Translations under genes and position numbers: made by a program
Notes under the pieces: generated by a model
The model's database searches: none
The model's input: the letters and a program-made list of their open reading frames with translations, nothing else
What the model was told of the DNA's origin: nothing
In this document: piece by piece, positions 1 through 8,829 of the stretch
How positions within the stretch are numbered: the first letter of the stretch is position 1
Layout: the number at the start of each line of letters is the position of its first letter
Source: Methylocystis iwaonis
GTDB lineage: Bacteria > Pseudomonadota > Alphaproteobacteria > Rhizobiales > Beijerinckiaceae
Length of the DNA: 64,000 bases
Assembly: GCF_027925385.1 (NCBI RefSeq)
Contig: NZ_AP027142.1
Location: 2,400,001-2,464,000 of the forward strand
Direction of reading: 5' to 3'

Positions 1-1095
<1,095 letters not shown>

Positions 1096-1309
1096 GGGAG
1101 CCTCATGACAGGCGTTGTTGTGCATCACGTCATATATGCAAGCATCACGCCAACGCCGAAATCATCGATAAGACATGGAAGATCAAGCTATTGCAAAAAG
1201 CCGCCTAGTCATTGGAACGATTATAAAAACAAAGAAGGCGCCACGAAATTGTCCCTGGCGCCGCTTCCGTTGGCGCCCATTTCGAGTGCATGTGACGCGC
1301 TCGATTGAA

Positions 1310-1325
1310 TGTCGCCTTGCGAACA
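1310..1325 (+). promoter_or_regulatory. NifA upstream activator site for nifB
   Basis: A TGT-N10-ACA element (TGTCGCCTTGCGAACA) lies about 100 bases upstream of the nifB sigma-54 promoter, a normal position for a NifA enhancer. It matches the consensus exactly. The 437-base nifA-nifB gap holds only this site, the promoter below and AT-richer sequence that could bind IHF; no gene is seen in it. Confidence 0.8.
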
Positions 1326-1426
1326 TTTGTCCGAAGGCTTTGCGACAACTCGCCGCGCCTTTCCGAGGCGGCCAGCCAAACCTTCTACGACAGCATTTCC
1401 AATTAGTTACTGCAGATATTTACCCA

Positions 1427-1441
1427 TGGCACGCTTGTTGC
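1427..1441 (+). promoter_or_regulatory. sigma-54 (-24/-12) promoter of the nifB operon
   Basis: TGGCACGCTTGTTGC matches the sigma-54 consensus, with GG and GC separated by exactly 10 bases. It lies about 90 bases upstream of the nifB start codon and downstream of a NifA site, so the long plus-strand operon starting at nifB should be NifA-dependent. Confidence 0.9.
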
Positions 1442-1532
1442 GGTCAACCCGCCAACGCCAACGGCCGACATTGGAATTGTTCCAGACGCCCCCTCAGGGG
1501 GACCACAACAAAATGCTTGAGAGGATTACGCA

Positions 1533-3107
1533 ATGGACGACTCTCGCTCTTTCGAAACCTATGAAGCCGAACCCACTCCCGCACCCGCGCAGCTCGACGA
1601 CATCATGCAGAAGATGGCCGAGCACAAAGGCTGCGGCACGTCGGGCGGCAGCGGCAAAGCTAGCTGCGGCACCGGCGCGGGCGAAAACGACATGCCCACC
1701 GAAATCTGGGAGAAAGTCAAGAACCACCCCTGCTACAGCGAAGAAGCCCACCATCACTATGCGCGCATGCATGTCGCCGTCGCGCCGGCCTGCAACATTC
1801 AGTGCAACTATTGTAACCGCAAATATGACTGCGCCAATGAATCGCGTCCCGGCGTCGTCTCCGAGAAGCTGAGCCCCGAGCAAGCCGCCAAGAAAGTGCT
1901 CGCGGTGGCCTCCGCCATTCCGCAGATGACGGTGCTCGGCATCGCCGGCCCCGGCGACCCGCTCGCCAATCCCGGCAAGACGTTCAAGACCTTCGAGCTG
2001 ATCTCGGAAGCCGCTCCGGACATCAAGCTCTGCCTCTCGACCAATGGTCTCTCGCTGCCCGACCATGTCGAGACGATCAAGAAGTTCAACGTCGATCACG
2101 TCACGATCACGATCAACATGACGGACCCGGACATCGGCGCTGAGATCTACCCCTGGGTGTTCTGGAAGCATAAGCGCGTCACCGGCAAGGAAGCCGCGAA
2201 GATCCTCACCGATCGTCAGTTGAAGGGCCTCGAGATGCTGACGGCGAACGGCATCCTCTGCAAGGTCAACTCGGTGATGATCCCGGGCATCAACGACGAT
2301 CATCTCGTGACGGTGAACAGAGAGGTGAAGTCGCGCGGCGCCTTCCTGCACAACATCATGCCGCTCATCTCGTCGCCCGAGCATGGCACGGTCTTCGGCC
2401 TCAACGGCCAACGCGGCCCGTCCGCGCAGGAGCTGAAGGCGCTGCAGGATAGCTGCGAAGGCGAGATGAACATGATGCGCCATTGCCGCCAGTGCCGCGC
2501 CGACGCGGTGGGCCTGCTCGGCGAAGACCGCAGCGCGGAATTCACGACCGACAAGATCATGGAGATGGATGTCAATTACGACCTCTCCGCGCGTCAGGCC
2601 TATCAGGAGAAGGTCGAGGAAGAGCGCCAGGCGAAAGTCGCCGCGCGCAACGCCGAGCTGGAAACGCTCGCTGGCGAAAACGCGGATCTCAAGATCCTCG
2701 TCGCCGTCGCGACCAAGGGCTCGGGCCGCATCAACGAGCATTTCGGCCATGCCGACGAGTTCCAGATTTACGAACTCTCCAGCAATGGCGCGAAGTTCGT
2801 CGGCCATCGTCGCGTCGACCTCTACTGCCAGGGCGGCTATGGCGAGGAAGAGGCGCTCGAGACTGTCATCCGCGCGATCAACGACTGCACCGCGGTCTTC
2901 GTCGCCAAGATCGGCCACTGCCCCAAGGAAGATCTGCTGAAGGCCGGCATCGAACCCGTGGATCAATACGCCTACGAGTTCATCGAGCAGTCGGCGATCG
3001 CCTACTTCAAAGACTACCTCGCCAAGATCAAGAGCGGCGAGATCACCCATGTCACACGCGGCGACGCCACGATCCGTCAGGGCGCCTTCGTCTCCGTGGA
3101 CGCGTAG
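1533..3107 (+). CDS. nifB: NifB, radical SAM FeMo-cofactor precursor (NifB-co) synthase
   Basis: NifB builds the carbide-containing 8Fe core from which FeMo-co is made. At 524 residues it is the long proteobacterial form. The radical SAM motif CNIQCNYC has cysteines at residues 87, 91 and 94, followed by the diagnostic [16 protein letters not shown]-terminal NifX/NafY-like domain starts near residue 388 ([20 protein letters not shown]) and probably holds the product for transfer to NifX or NifEN. The ATG has a GAGAGGA ribosome-binding site. It is the first gene after the sigma-54 promoter, followed by its likely electron donor, the FdxN-type ferredoxin. Confidence 0.98.
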   Translation: MDDSRSFETYEAEPTPAPAQLDDIMQKMAEHKGCGTSGGSGKASCGTGAGENDMPTEIWEKVKNHPCYSEEAHHHYARMHVAVAPACNIQCNYCNRKYDCANESRPGVVSEKLSPEQAAKKVLAVASAIPQMTVLGIAGPGDPLANPGKTFKTFELISEAAPDIKLCLSTNGLSLPDHVETIKKFNVDHVTITINMTDPDIGAEIYPWVFWKHKRVTGKEAAKILTDRQLKGLEMLTANGILCKVNSVMIPGINDDHLVTVNREVKSRGAFLHNIMPLISSPEHGTVFGLNGQRGPSAQELKALQDSCEGEMNMMRHCRQCRADAVGLLGEDRSAEFTTDKIMEMDVNYDLSARQAYQEKVEEERQAKVAARNAELETLAGENADLKILVAVATKGSGRINEHFGHADEFQIYELSSNGAKFVGHRRVDLYCQGGYGEEEALETVIRAINDCTAVFVAKIGHCPKEDLLKAGIEPVDQYAYEFIEQSAIAYFKDYLAKIKSGEITHVTRGDATIRQGAFVSVDA

Positions 3108-3219
3108 CGCGCTTCCGATCGGGCGGAAACGCCCGATCGATAACAAATCGCGCTTTATCGAGATGTCGGAGCAGGTTCTCGAGGAGCTTGCTCCGAAGCC
3201 AAGCAAAGGAGCTCAGGTC

Positions 3220-3444
3220 ATGACTTACAAGATTGTCGCTTCTCAATGCACGTCGTGCTCGGCTTGCGAGGCGGAATGCCCGAACGTCGCCATCTCCGAG
3301 AAGAACGGCACTTTCGTTATCAATCCCAAGAAATGCACGGAATGCATCGGCTACTTCGACGTTCCGCAATGCGTCGCCGTCTGCCCGGTGGACGACACCT
3401 GCGTCATCGACAACTCCCTCCCCCGCTACCAGCCGAGCGCCTAA
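3220..3444 (+). CDS. fdxN: FdxN-type 2[4Fe-4S] ferredoxin linked to nifB
   Basis: This is a 74-residue bacterial-type ferredoxin with two cluster motifs. Cysteines 10, 13, 16 and 20 form CxxCxxCxxxCP, and cysteines 39, 42, 51 and 55 form the longer-spaced second motif typical of FdxN. FdxN proteins next to nifB supply electrons or assist NifB-co formation. The start at 3220 was chosen because AAGGAG sits just upstream and the protein begins exactly as in relatives; an open frame extends further upstream without a second good site. Its stop overlaps the next start by one base (TAATG), so translation is probably coupled. Confidence 0.93.
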   Translation: MTYKIVASQCTSCSACEAECPNVAISEKNGTFVINPKKCTECIGYFDVPQCVAVCPVDDTCVIDNSLPRYQPSA

Positions 3445-3788
3445 TGAATATCGCCTTCACCCCCGCCGCTGAAAAATTCATCCGCCGCCTCGTCATGTTC
3501 GACGGCGGCCCGGGCTATGGCCTTCGTCTCCTCGTGTCGCCGGGCGGCTGCTCGGGCATGTCGGCGGAATTCTCCGTCGAGCCCGCGCCGAAAGAGGGCG
3601 AGCAGGTTTTCCAGCATGCGCAGTTCAAGATGTTCTTGCCCGCGCAAAGCCGCCTGCTGCTCGACGGCGTGACGATCGACTTCAAGGAAACGGCGACCTC
3701 CACGGGCTTCGCCTTCATCGATCCCAAGGCGAAGAGCTGCGGTTGCTCATCCAAGACCGAAGCTCCCGCCTTCGAGGAAACGGCGTGA
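3444..3788 (+). CDS. A-type iron-sulfur carrier (IscA/HesB family), nif-linked copy 1
   Basis: This 114-residue A-type carrier has the three ligand cysteines of the family: C36 in PGGCSGM, and C99 and C101 in SCGCSS near the C terminus. Such proteins accept or store Fe-S clusters made on NifU and pass them to apo-proteins. It overlaps the fdxN stop codon and lies three genes from nifB, so supply of [4Fe-4S] units to NifB or FdxN is a reasonable inference. A second A-type carrier precedes nifU in this window, and the two are clearly different in sequence. Confidence 0.9.
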   Translation: MNIAFTPAAEKFIRRLVMFDGGPGYGLRLLVSPGGCSGMSAEFSVEPAPKEGEQVFQHAQFKMFLPAQSRLLLDGVTIDFKETATSTGFAFIDPKAKSCGCSSKTEAPAFEETA

Positions 3789-3797
3789 GAGTGTGAC

Positions 3798-4331
3798 ATG
3801 ACGCGTGACGCGGCAGTGCAAACAGGCGCGGCGGAGCAGGACTTTCTTGCTTCCATCGTCCTCGGAGAGGGGCTCCCGGAAGAGGTCGAACGCCTTTTGC
3901 ACGCCGCGGCCTTGTCTTACGACCAGGATGACGTGGCGCATAAATATCTGATGGAGGCGCGCGCGCTCGCGCCGACCCATCCGGCCACGCTGATCGGCCT
4001 CTACCGCTTCTACTTCTACAAGGGCCGCCTCAGGGAGTGTCTCGGCGTCGCCGAATCCTGCCTGACCCGCGCAGCGATCGACAATTCGCTGCCGCTCGAC
4101 TGGCGGCAAGTCACGGCGCAAGACGCCGCTTTCGGCGACTACGACGCCATCGCCCCGCGCTTCTTCATGTTCTCGCTGAAAGGCTACGCCTATCTCAGCA
4201 TGCGCCTCGGCGATTTCGAGGAAAGCGCCGCGGCGATCGACAAGCTTCTGGAGCTCGACCCGGCGGACAAGATCGGCGCGAAAGTGCTGCTCGGCGTCCT
4301 CGAACGCAGAGGGCTGGAAGATGTCGACTGA
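3798..4331 (+). CDS. TPR-like helical protein of the nifB operon, function unknown
   Basis: This 177-residue soluble protein is predicted to be mostly helical. It contains TPR-like repeats, for example near residues 45-85 (AHKYLMEARALAPTHPATLIGLYRFYFYKG would be two helices) and 130-165 (SLKGYAYLSMRLGDFEESAAAIDKLLELDP is a clear TPR). No catalytic motif or cysteine pattern is seen. It starts 10 bases after the A-type carrier and overlaps the LRV gene. From position, a scaffold role for maturation proteins is possible but unproven. I recall similar proteins in nif clusters of other alphaproteobacteria. Confidence 0.75.
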   Translation: MTRDAAVQTGAAEQDFLASIVLGEGLPEEVERLLHAAALSYDQDDVAHKYLMEARALAPTHPATLIGLYRFYFYKGRLRECLGVAESCLTRAAIDNSLPLDWRQVTAQDAAFGDYDAIAPRFFMFSLKGYAYLSMRLGDFEESAAAIDKLLELDPADKIGAKVLLGVLERRGLEDVD

Positions 4332-5121
4332 CGATATCGACGAAGCAATCGACTGGCAGGGAAACGCCGTCGATTGCGCGGACTGTGACCATCAAGATCG
4401 CCTGAACGCCGAGCGCTGCAAGCCGCTGCGCGCCTGCGTGCACGATCGCTACGCCCGGCGCATCGACCGTTTCTTCGACTGGAATCCCGATCTCGCGCGC
4501 AATTATCTCACCCACGGCTATTTCGAGGTCCGGGCCTGCGCGTCGAAGGCGGCGGAGATCTTTCTACTGCCCGCGATGCTCGACGATCCTGAGGAGGCCG
4601 TTCGCTGGAGCGCCGCGCGCCGCCTCCCCAACCGCTACATTCTGCGCCTGCGCAACGATCCGCACCGCGAGGTGCGCATCCGCATCGCGCTCCGCCTCGA
4701 GGGCACCGACCTGCTGCCGATGATCAACGACGAAGATTATGCGGTGCGACAGGCCGTCGCGAAAAAGCTGCCGCCGGACCTTCTCGTTTTGATGATCAAT
4801 GACGAAGACGCAGGCGTGCGCCGAGTCATTGCGAGCCGCATCGCGCAAGAGGCGCTCATGCGTCTGACGCGAGACCACGATCCGGTCGTGCGTCTCGAAG
4901 CCGCCAAGCGCCTCGAAGCGGACGACCTCGAAACGCTGATCAAAGACGCCGATTGGCGCATTCGTTACGAAGTGGCGCAGAGAGCCGACGTCAACTTTAT
5001 CGGCGCGCTGGTCGACGACGACGATCCGCTCGTGCGCGAATGCGCAAGGGATCGGCGCAAGGCGGCCGGACTGGAAACATCCCCCAATGTCATCATGACG
5101 CAGAAGCGGAGTGATCAATGA
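4321..5121 (+). CDS. LRV-type leucine-rich repeat protein with N-terminal [4Fe-4S] site
   Basis: This 266-residue protein has an N-terminal four-cysteine cluster (C19, C22, C33, C39) followed by about eight helical leucine-rich-variant repeats, seen as recurring LLPMINDEDYAVRQAVA-like units. The arrangement matches the Azotobacter vinelandii LRV protein, a [4Fe-4S] repeat protein encoded near nifB and a ferredoxin gene. Its biochemical role is not established; a scaffold or regulatory role in cofactor assembly is inferred from context. It overlaps the TPR gene by 11 bases and the first nifZ gene by 4, so the genes are tightly coupled. Confidence 0.88.
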   Translation: MSTDDIDEAIDWQGNAVDCADCDHQDRLNAERCKPLRACVHDRYARRIDRFFDWNPDLARNYLTHGYFEVRACASKAAEIFLLPAMLDDPEEAVRWSAARRLPNRYILRLRNDPHREVRIRIALRLEGTDLLPMINDEDYAVRQAVAKKLPPDLLVLMINDEDAGVRRVIASRIAQEALMRLTRDHDPVVRLEAAKRLEADDLETLIKDADWRIRYEVAQRADVNFIGALVDDDDPLVRECARDRRKAAGLETSPNVIMTQKRSDQ

Positions 5122-5411
5122 CAAATATCAGCAGAGACAGCGATCACGTCGAAGTCGATGGCCCGCCCTATTTCGACTATGGCGACAAGGTGCGCGCAAA
5201 ACGCACGATCCGTAACGACGGCACTTTCCCCGGCAAGGACATTGGCGAAGTTCTCGCGAAGAAGGGCGAGATTGGCTACATCGTCAATATCGGCACCTTT
5301 CTGCAGCAGTTCTACATCTATGGCGTAGAATTTGAATCTACCGGCAATCGCGTGGGTATGAAACGCAAAGAGCTGGAAATGGTCGAGATCGACAGAGAGG
5401 ATGACCGATGA
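5118..5411 (+). CDS. nifZ: NifZ family protein, copy 1
   Basis: NifZ assists maturation of the second P-cluster of the MoFe protein. This 97-residue copy carries the family core YGDKVRAKRTIRNDGTFPG (residues 21-39), then a KGEIGYIVNIGTFLQQFYIYGVEF strand region. The start overlaps the LRV stop (ATGA). A second, shorter NifZ-like gene overlaps its end by four bases. Other bacteria may carry one NifZ with duplicated sequence or two genes, so this looks like a split or duplicated NifZ. Confidence 0.92.
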   Translation: MTNISRDSDHVEVDGPPYFDYGDKVRAKRTIRNDGTFPGKDIGEVLAKKGEIGYIVNIGTFLQQFYIYGVEFESTGNRVGMKRKELEMVEIDREDDR

Positions 5412-5635
5412 GCGCGAGATATGACTGGGGCCAGCGTGTGCGCGCCGCCACCGACCTCGTCAATGATGGCTCGTACCCGGATCGCGCCCTGGACGAGCTG
5501 CTGGTCAAGAATGGCGACTTGGGTGAGATCGTGAATATCGGAACCCATGTCGATACGGAGATGGTCATCTATCTCGTCGAATTTTCGCCGCAGCTCGTCA
5601 TCGGTTGCCTGGAGGACGAAATCGAGCCTGCCTGA
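5408..5635 (+). CDS. nifZ: NifZ family protein, copy 2
   Basis: A 75-residue protein with the same fold signature as the preceding gene: YDWGQRVRAATDLVNDGSYP followed by KNGDLGEIVNIGTHVDTEMVIYLVEF. It starts inside the last codons of copy 1 (ATGA overlap). The two copies align over the whole shorter protein but differ at many positions, so the duplication is not recent. A role in P-cluster maturation is inferred from the family. Confidence 0.88.
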   Translation: MSARYDWGQRVRAATDLVNDGSYPDRALDELLVKNGDLGEIVNIGTHVDTEMVIYLVEFSPQLVIGCLEDEIEPA

Positions 5636-5683
5636 GCCAGCCTGATTAATCTCTTTGCAACCCGCCAACGAAAGAGGCGCAAC

Positions 5684-5896
5684 GTGAAAGTCATGATCCG
5701 CAGAGACGCAGAAGGCAGCCTCTCGGCCTATGTTCCAAAGAAGGATCTCGAGGAACCGATCGTCGAGGTCGAGAGGCCCGAACTGTGGGGCGGCTCTGTC
5801 ACGCTTGCGAATGGCTGGGTGCTCAAGCTTCCGGAAATGGCGGCCGGCACCTCTCTCCCGATCACCGTCGAAGCGAAAAAGATCGGAGGAGAATAA
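5684..5896 (+). CDS. nifT: NifT/FixU family protein
   Basis: A 70-residue protein beginning MKVMIRRD and containing a WGGSVTLANGW core, the signature of NifT (FixU in rhizobia). NifT is found in many nif clusters and is largely dispensable; its function is unknown. The start is GTG at 5684, preceded by AGAGG at a normal distance. The stop is followed after two bases by the next ATG, so the two genes are probably cotranslated. Confidence 0.9.
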   Translation: MKVMIRRDAEGSLSAYVPKKDLEEPIVEVERPELWGGSVTLANGWVLKLPEMAAGTSLPITVEAKKIGGE

Positions 5897-5897
5897 G

Positions 5898-6170
5898 ATG
5901 ACTCTCGCCCCTGCGCAGGTTGCACAAATTGACGCGGCGCTCGTGAAGGCCAGCGCCGACTCGCAGACGCTCGCGTCCATTCGCCAGCTTGCGCCGGGGC
6001 TGATGGTCACGCGCTGCGACGCGCTCGACATGCGCGAGGAGACTCCCTTCCGCATCTACGAGAACTGCTCGCTCTATCTCGTCGACGGGCGCGATCACTG
6101 CTGGAAAATCACCCAGGATCCAGGCTGCGCGACGGGCATCGCCCTCGCCCCCAATGGAGGCGCCGCATGA
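5898..6170 (+). CDS. Small nif-cluster protein of unknown function
   Basis: I do not recognise a named family with certainty. The 90-residue product begins MTLAPAQVAQIDAAL. It has a helical N-terminal half and a C-terminal half rich in aromatic and acidic residues, with cysteines in VTRCDAL, YENCSLY, DHCWKI and PGCATG. Four cysteines in 90 residues could bind metal or a cluster, but the spacing matches no common motif. The ATG at 5898 follows a GGAGGA site. It overlaps the DegT-like gene by four bases, so the two products may act together. Confidence 0.7.
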   Translation: MTLAPAQVAQIDAALVKASADSQTLASIRQLAPGLMVTRCDALDMREETPFRIYENCSLYLVDGRDHCWKITQDPGCATGIALAPNGGAA

Positions 6171-7318
6171 AGACTACTCTTCTGCCGTTGAACGATCCGG
6201 ATCTTGCGCAAACCGATCTTGAAGCGGTTCTCGGCGTTCTTCAATCCGCGCGCGTCTCGCAGGGCGGCGTCGTCGATCAATTCGAGGAAGAGTTCGCCCG
6301 CTACATCGGCCGCAAACATGCTGTCTGCGTTTCCAGCGGCACGATCGGCCTGCTGCTGATCCTGCGCGCGATCGGCGTCGGCGCCGGCGACGAGGTGATC
6401 GCTTCCTCCTACTCCTTTCGCGAGACCGCGCATGCGATCACGCTCTGCGGCGCCCGTCCGGTCTTCGCCGACATCGACTATTGGGCCGGCACGCTCGATC
6501 CGGAAAAGGCGCGCAAAGCGATCACGGAAAAGACCCGCGCCATTGTCGCCGGCAACACCAACGGCCATCCGGCGCCCTGGGGTCCGCTGCGTGAGATCGC
6601 GACCGCGCATGATCTCGCGCTGATCGAGGATTCGACCGAGGCGATCGGATCGATCTACCAAGGCAAGATTGTCGGTTCCTTCGGCGATTGTTCGTTGTTC
6701 GACTTCTCACAACCCGGCGGACTGATCTCCGGCGAAGGCGCGATGATCGTCACGGACAATGACGATACCGCCACCATGCTGCGCCGGCTGCGCAATCGCA
6801 AGATCGAGGAGCGCTCCTCGGTCGTGCTCGGCGCCTGGCCGCCCTTGCAGGCTGGTCTGTCGGACATTGCCGCCGCGCTCGGCCTCGCGCAACTGCGCCG
6901 CATCGAGCTTCTGCTGGCGCGCCGCAAGCGCGTCGAGCGCTACTTCCTCGAATATGTGCGTTCCTTCGAAGGCATCAAGGATCCCTATATCGCGCCCGAG
7001 GTCGATCAGGTTCACTGGTTCCTTTACGTCGTGCATCTCGGGACGCGCTTCTCGCGCTCCAGCCGCGATTCGATCATCGACGATTTGCGTCAGGAAAATG
7101 TCGAAGCGGCCGCCTTTTCGAGCCCATTGCATCTGCAACGTCACTACTTCGATCTCGGCTATCGGCGCGGCGATTTGTTCGTAACCGAAAAAGTCGCGGA
7201 CCGCGCCGTCGCCCTGCCCTTCCACGCCCACCTCTCCGAAGACCAGGTCGCGTTCATCGTGGGCACGATGAAGGACGCCTCGATCAACGTGGGCGCGGGC
7301 ACCGCCATTTACCTTTAA
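6167..7318 (+). CDS. DegT/DnrJ/EryC1/StrS-fold protein without the PLP lysine
   Basis: This 383-residue protein has the fold of sugar aminotransferases of the DegT family. The phosphate-binding CVSSGTIGL and the LIEDSTEAIGS aspartate motif are present. Where active enzymes read about F-S-F-x-x-T-K-x-x-x-x-G-E-G-G, this protein reads FDFSQPGGLISGEGA, so the Schiff-base lysine is replaced by glycine (residue 184 by my count). It therefore should not be a normal transaminase; it may be a binding protein, a PLP-independent enzyme or a dehydratase-like variant. It overlaps the preceding small gene and lies in the nifB operon. No sugar biosynthesis genes are nearby. Confidence 0.85.
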   Translation: MKTTLLPLNDPDLAQTDLEAVLGVLQSARVSQGGVVDQFEEEFARYIGRKHAVCVSSGTIGLLLILRAIGVGAGDEVIASSYSFRETAHAITLCGARPVFADIDYWAGTLDPEKARKAITEKTRAIVAGNTNGHPAPWGPLREIATAHDLALIEDSTEAIGSIYQGKIVGSFGDCSLFDFSQPGGLISGEGAMIVTDNDDTATMLRRLRNRKIEERSSVVLGAWPPLQAGLSDIAAALGLAQLRRIELLLARRKRVERYFLEYVRSFEGIKDPYIAPEVDQVHWFLYVVHLGTRFSRSSRDSIIDDLRQENVEAAAFSSPLHLQRHYFDLGYRRGDLFVTEKVADRAVALPFHAHLSEDQVAFIVGTMKDASINVGAGTAIYL

Positions 7319-7355
7319 CTGCCCTCCGGGGCCAACACGCAAGGAGCGTAACAAA

Positions 7356-7661
7356 ATGCCTACCGTGACCATTCTTCCCTCGGGCAAGACCGTCGAAGCC
7401 GCGACCGGCAGCCGTCTGCTCGACGCCATTCTCGCGGCAGGCGAACCGATCGTCAGCAAATGCGGCGGCGAAGCGAAATGCGGCGCGTGCCATCTCTTCG
7501 TGCAGGAAGGCAGGAAGAGTCTCTCCAAAACCACCCGCGCGGAAAATGAAAAGCTCGACTCCATTGTCGGCGTCGGTTCGAAGTCACGTCTCGCCTGTCA
7601 GGCCACGCTCGGCGCCGAAAATGTAACGGTGGAGTTGCTGGGCTTCGGCTCCGGCTTTTAG
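7356..7661 (+). CDS. [2Fe-2S] ferredoxin (plant/adrenodoxin-type fold), nif-linked
   Basis: A 101-residue ferredoxin with C36, C42 and C45 in KCGGEAKCGACH and a fourth ligand C81 in LACQATLG, which is the Fer2 domain arrangement. It is preceded by AAGGAG. The N terminus MPTVTILPSGKTVEA forms the first beta hairpin. A role as electron carrier to nitrogenase or to a maturation enzyme is inferred from its place in the nif operon; the partner is not identifiable from sequence. Confidence 0.9.
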   Translation: MPTVTILPSGKTVEAATGSRLLDAILAAGEPIVSKCGGEAKCGACHLFVQEGRKSLSKTTRAENEKLDSIVGVGSKSRLACQATLGAENVTVELLGFGSGF

Positions 7662-7680
7662 TCCGACAAAGGAGACAAAA

Positions 7681-7893
7681 ATGACAGACACAGTCCTGAT
7701 CCACGTCCGTTTCAACAATGACGGCAGCGTGCTCGAGATCCAGGATCGTCCGACGAGCCTCACGCCCGAGCAATGGTTCACCAAGCTCTCGGAGAAAGCC
7801 GCGAACAGCTTCCAGGCGCTCACCGGCGGTCGCGGCGTGTTCCGCGTTTCGTCCGACGACGTCACGGCGCTGAAGGCGGCTGTCCTGCAGTAA
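7681..7893 (+). CDS. Small conserved nif-cluster protein, unknown function
   Basis: This 70-residue protein begins MTDTVLIHVRFNNDGSVLEI. It looks like an alpha/beta domain with two N-terminal strands, a central helix (EQWFTKLSEKAANSFQAL) and a C-terminal helix. It contains no cysteine. GGAG lies upstream of the ATG. It sits between a ferredoxin gene and the SIR2-like gene on the same strand, so it is probably part of the nifB operon. I do not recognise the family and assign no function. Confidence 0.7.
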   Translation: MTDTVLIHVRFNNDGSVLEIQDRPTSLTPEQWFTKLSEKAANSFQALTGGRGVFRVSSDDVTALKAAVLQ

Positions 7894-7930
7894 GGCTCAA
7901 CGTCGATCGCTTGGCGAGAGGATTTGAAAC

Positions 7931-8815
7931 ATGCTCAGTGAAATCGTAACGGCCTTTCGTCGAGGCGACGTGATTCCTTATCTGGGGCCGGGCGTGACCG
8001 GCCTCCCCGGGGAGGCGGCGCCACCGTCGCTTCCCGAAATTCTCGTGCAGCAACTCGTCGCTGGCGCGACGGTGCCGCATAAAATCCGCAACAATCTCAC
8101 AGCGGCTTCGCAATATATCGAGAATTTCAAACATCGCAAGACGCTGACTTGTCTGATGGCCAAGGCCTTTGCAGTCGAGTGTGAGCCGAGCGCCTTTCAC
8201 AAATGGCTCGCGACGCAGGAGCAACTGCCGTTGATCGTGCACGCCTGGTACGACGATCTCGTCGTCAAATCCATGGCGGCGCGGAGCGATTGGGGGCTTG
8301 TGCAGGGCGTGACGCAAAGCGAACATTTCGGCGACTGGGTGAATTGGTTCCGCGCCGACCTCTCCGCCGTGCCGACGAAGGAATTCATCCGCGACGGCTC
8401 CGGCGCCAAGGCCCCGGCGGAGGCGCCGGACGAGACGCTCAAATGGCGCACGCTCGTCTATGAACCGCTTGGCGCCGTGACGCCTGCGTCGAACTTCATC
8501 GTGTCCGACTCCGACTATGTCGAAGTGCTGACGGAGATCGACATCCAAACGCCGATCCCCGACTCGGTGCAGACCATCCGCAAGGGACGCAACTTCCTCT
8601 TCCTCGGTTGTCGCTTCACCAACCAATTGGAGCGCAGCTTCGCGCGCCAGATCATGAAGCGCTCCTCGGACACGCATTGGGCTTTGATCGAGGGCGAGCT
8701 GACGCGCAACGAGGAGAAATTCCTGCGCGAGCAAAATATCCAGCGCATCGACGCCAAGCTTGCGGATTTTGCCGCCGAGCTGGCCCAATCCAATCTCGCC
8801 GCTGTCGCCGCTTGA
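7931..8815 (+). CDS. SIR2-like NAD-binding-fold protein in the nif operon
   Basis: The 294-residue product begins with GDVIPYLGPGV (residues 12-22). This resembles the GDVIPFLGAGxS nucleotide-binding start of SIR2_2-type proteins, many of which are NAD hydrolases in phage defence. A later VQTIRKGRNFLFLGCRF strand, then a polar helical tail, also fits the end of that domain. It lacks the zinc-binding cysteines of deacetylase sirtuins. It is flanked by nif-linked ferredoxin genes in one transcription direction, so a nitrogenase-related role such as NAD(H) or ADP-ribose sensing is possible, but this is inference. Family call moderately sure, function unknown. Confidence 0.75.
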   Translation: MLSEIVTAFRRGDVIPYLGPGVTGLPGEAAPPSLPEILVQQLVAGATVPHKIRNNLTAASQYIENFKHRKTLTCLMAKAFAVECEPSAFHKWLATQEQLPLIVHAWYDDLVVKSMAARSDWGLVQGVTQSEHFGDWVNWFRADLSAVPTKEFIRDGSGAKAPAEAPDETLKWRTLVYEPLGAVTPASNFIVSDSDYVEVLTEIDIQTPIPDSVQTIRKGRNFLFLGCRFTNQLERSFARQIMKRSSDTHWALIEGELTRNEEKFLREQNIQRIDAKLADFAAELAQSNLAAVAA

Positions 8816-8829
8816 GTGAAAGAGAGAGA

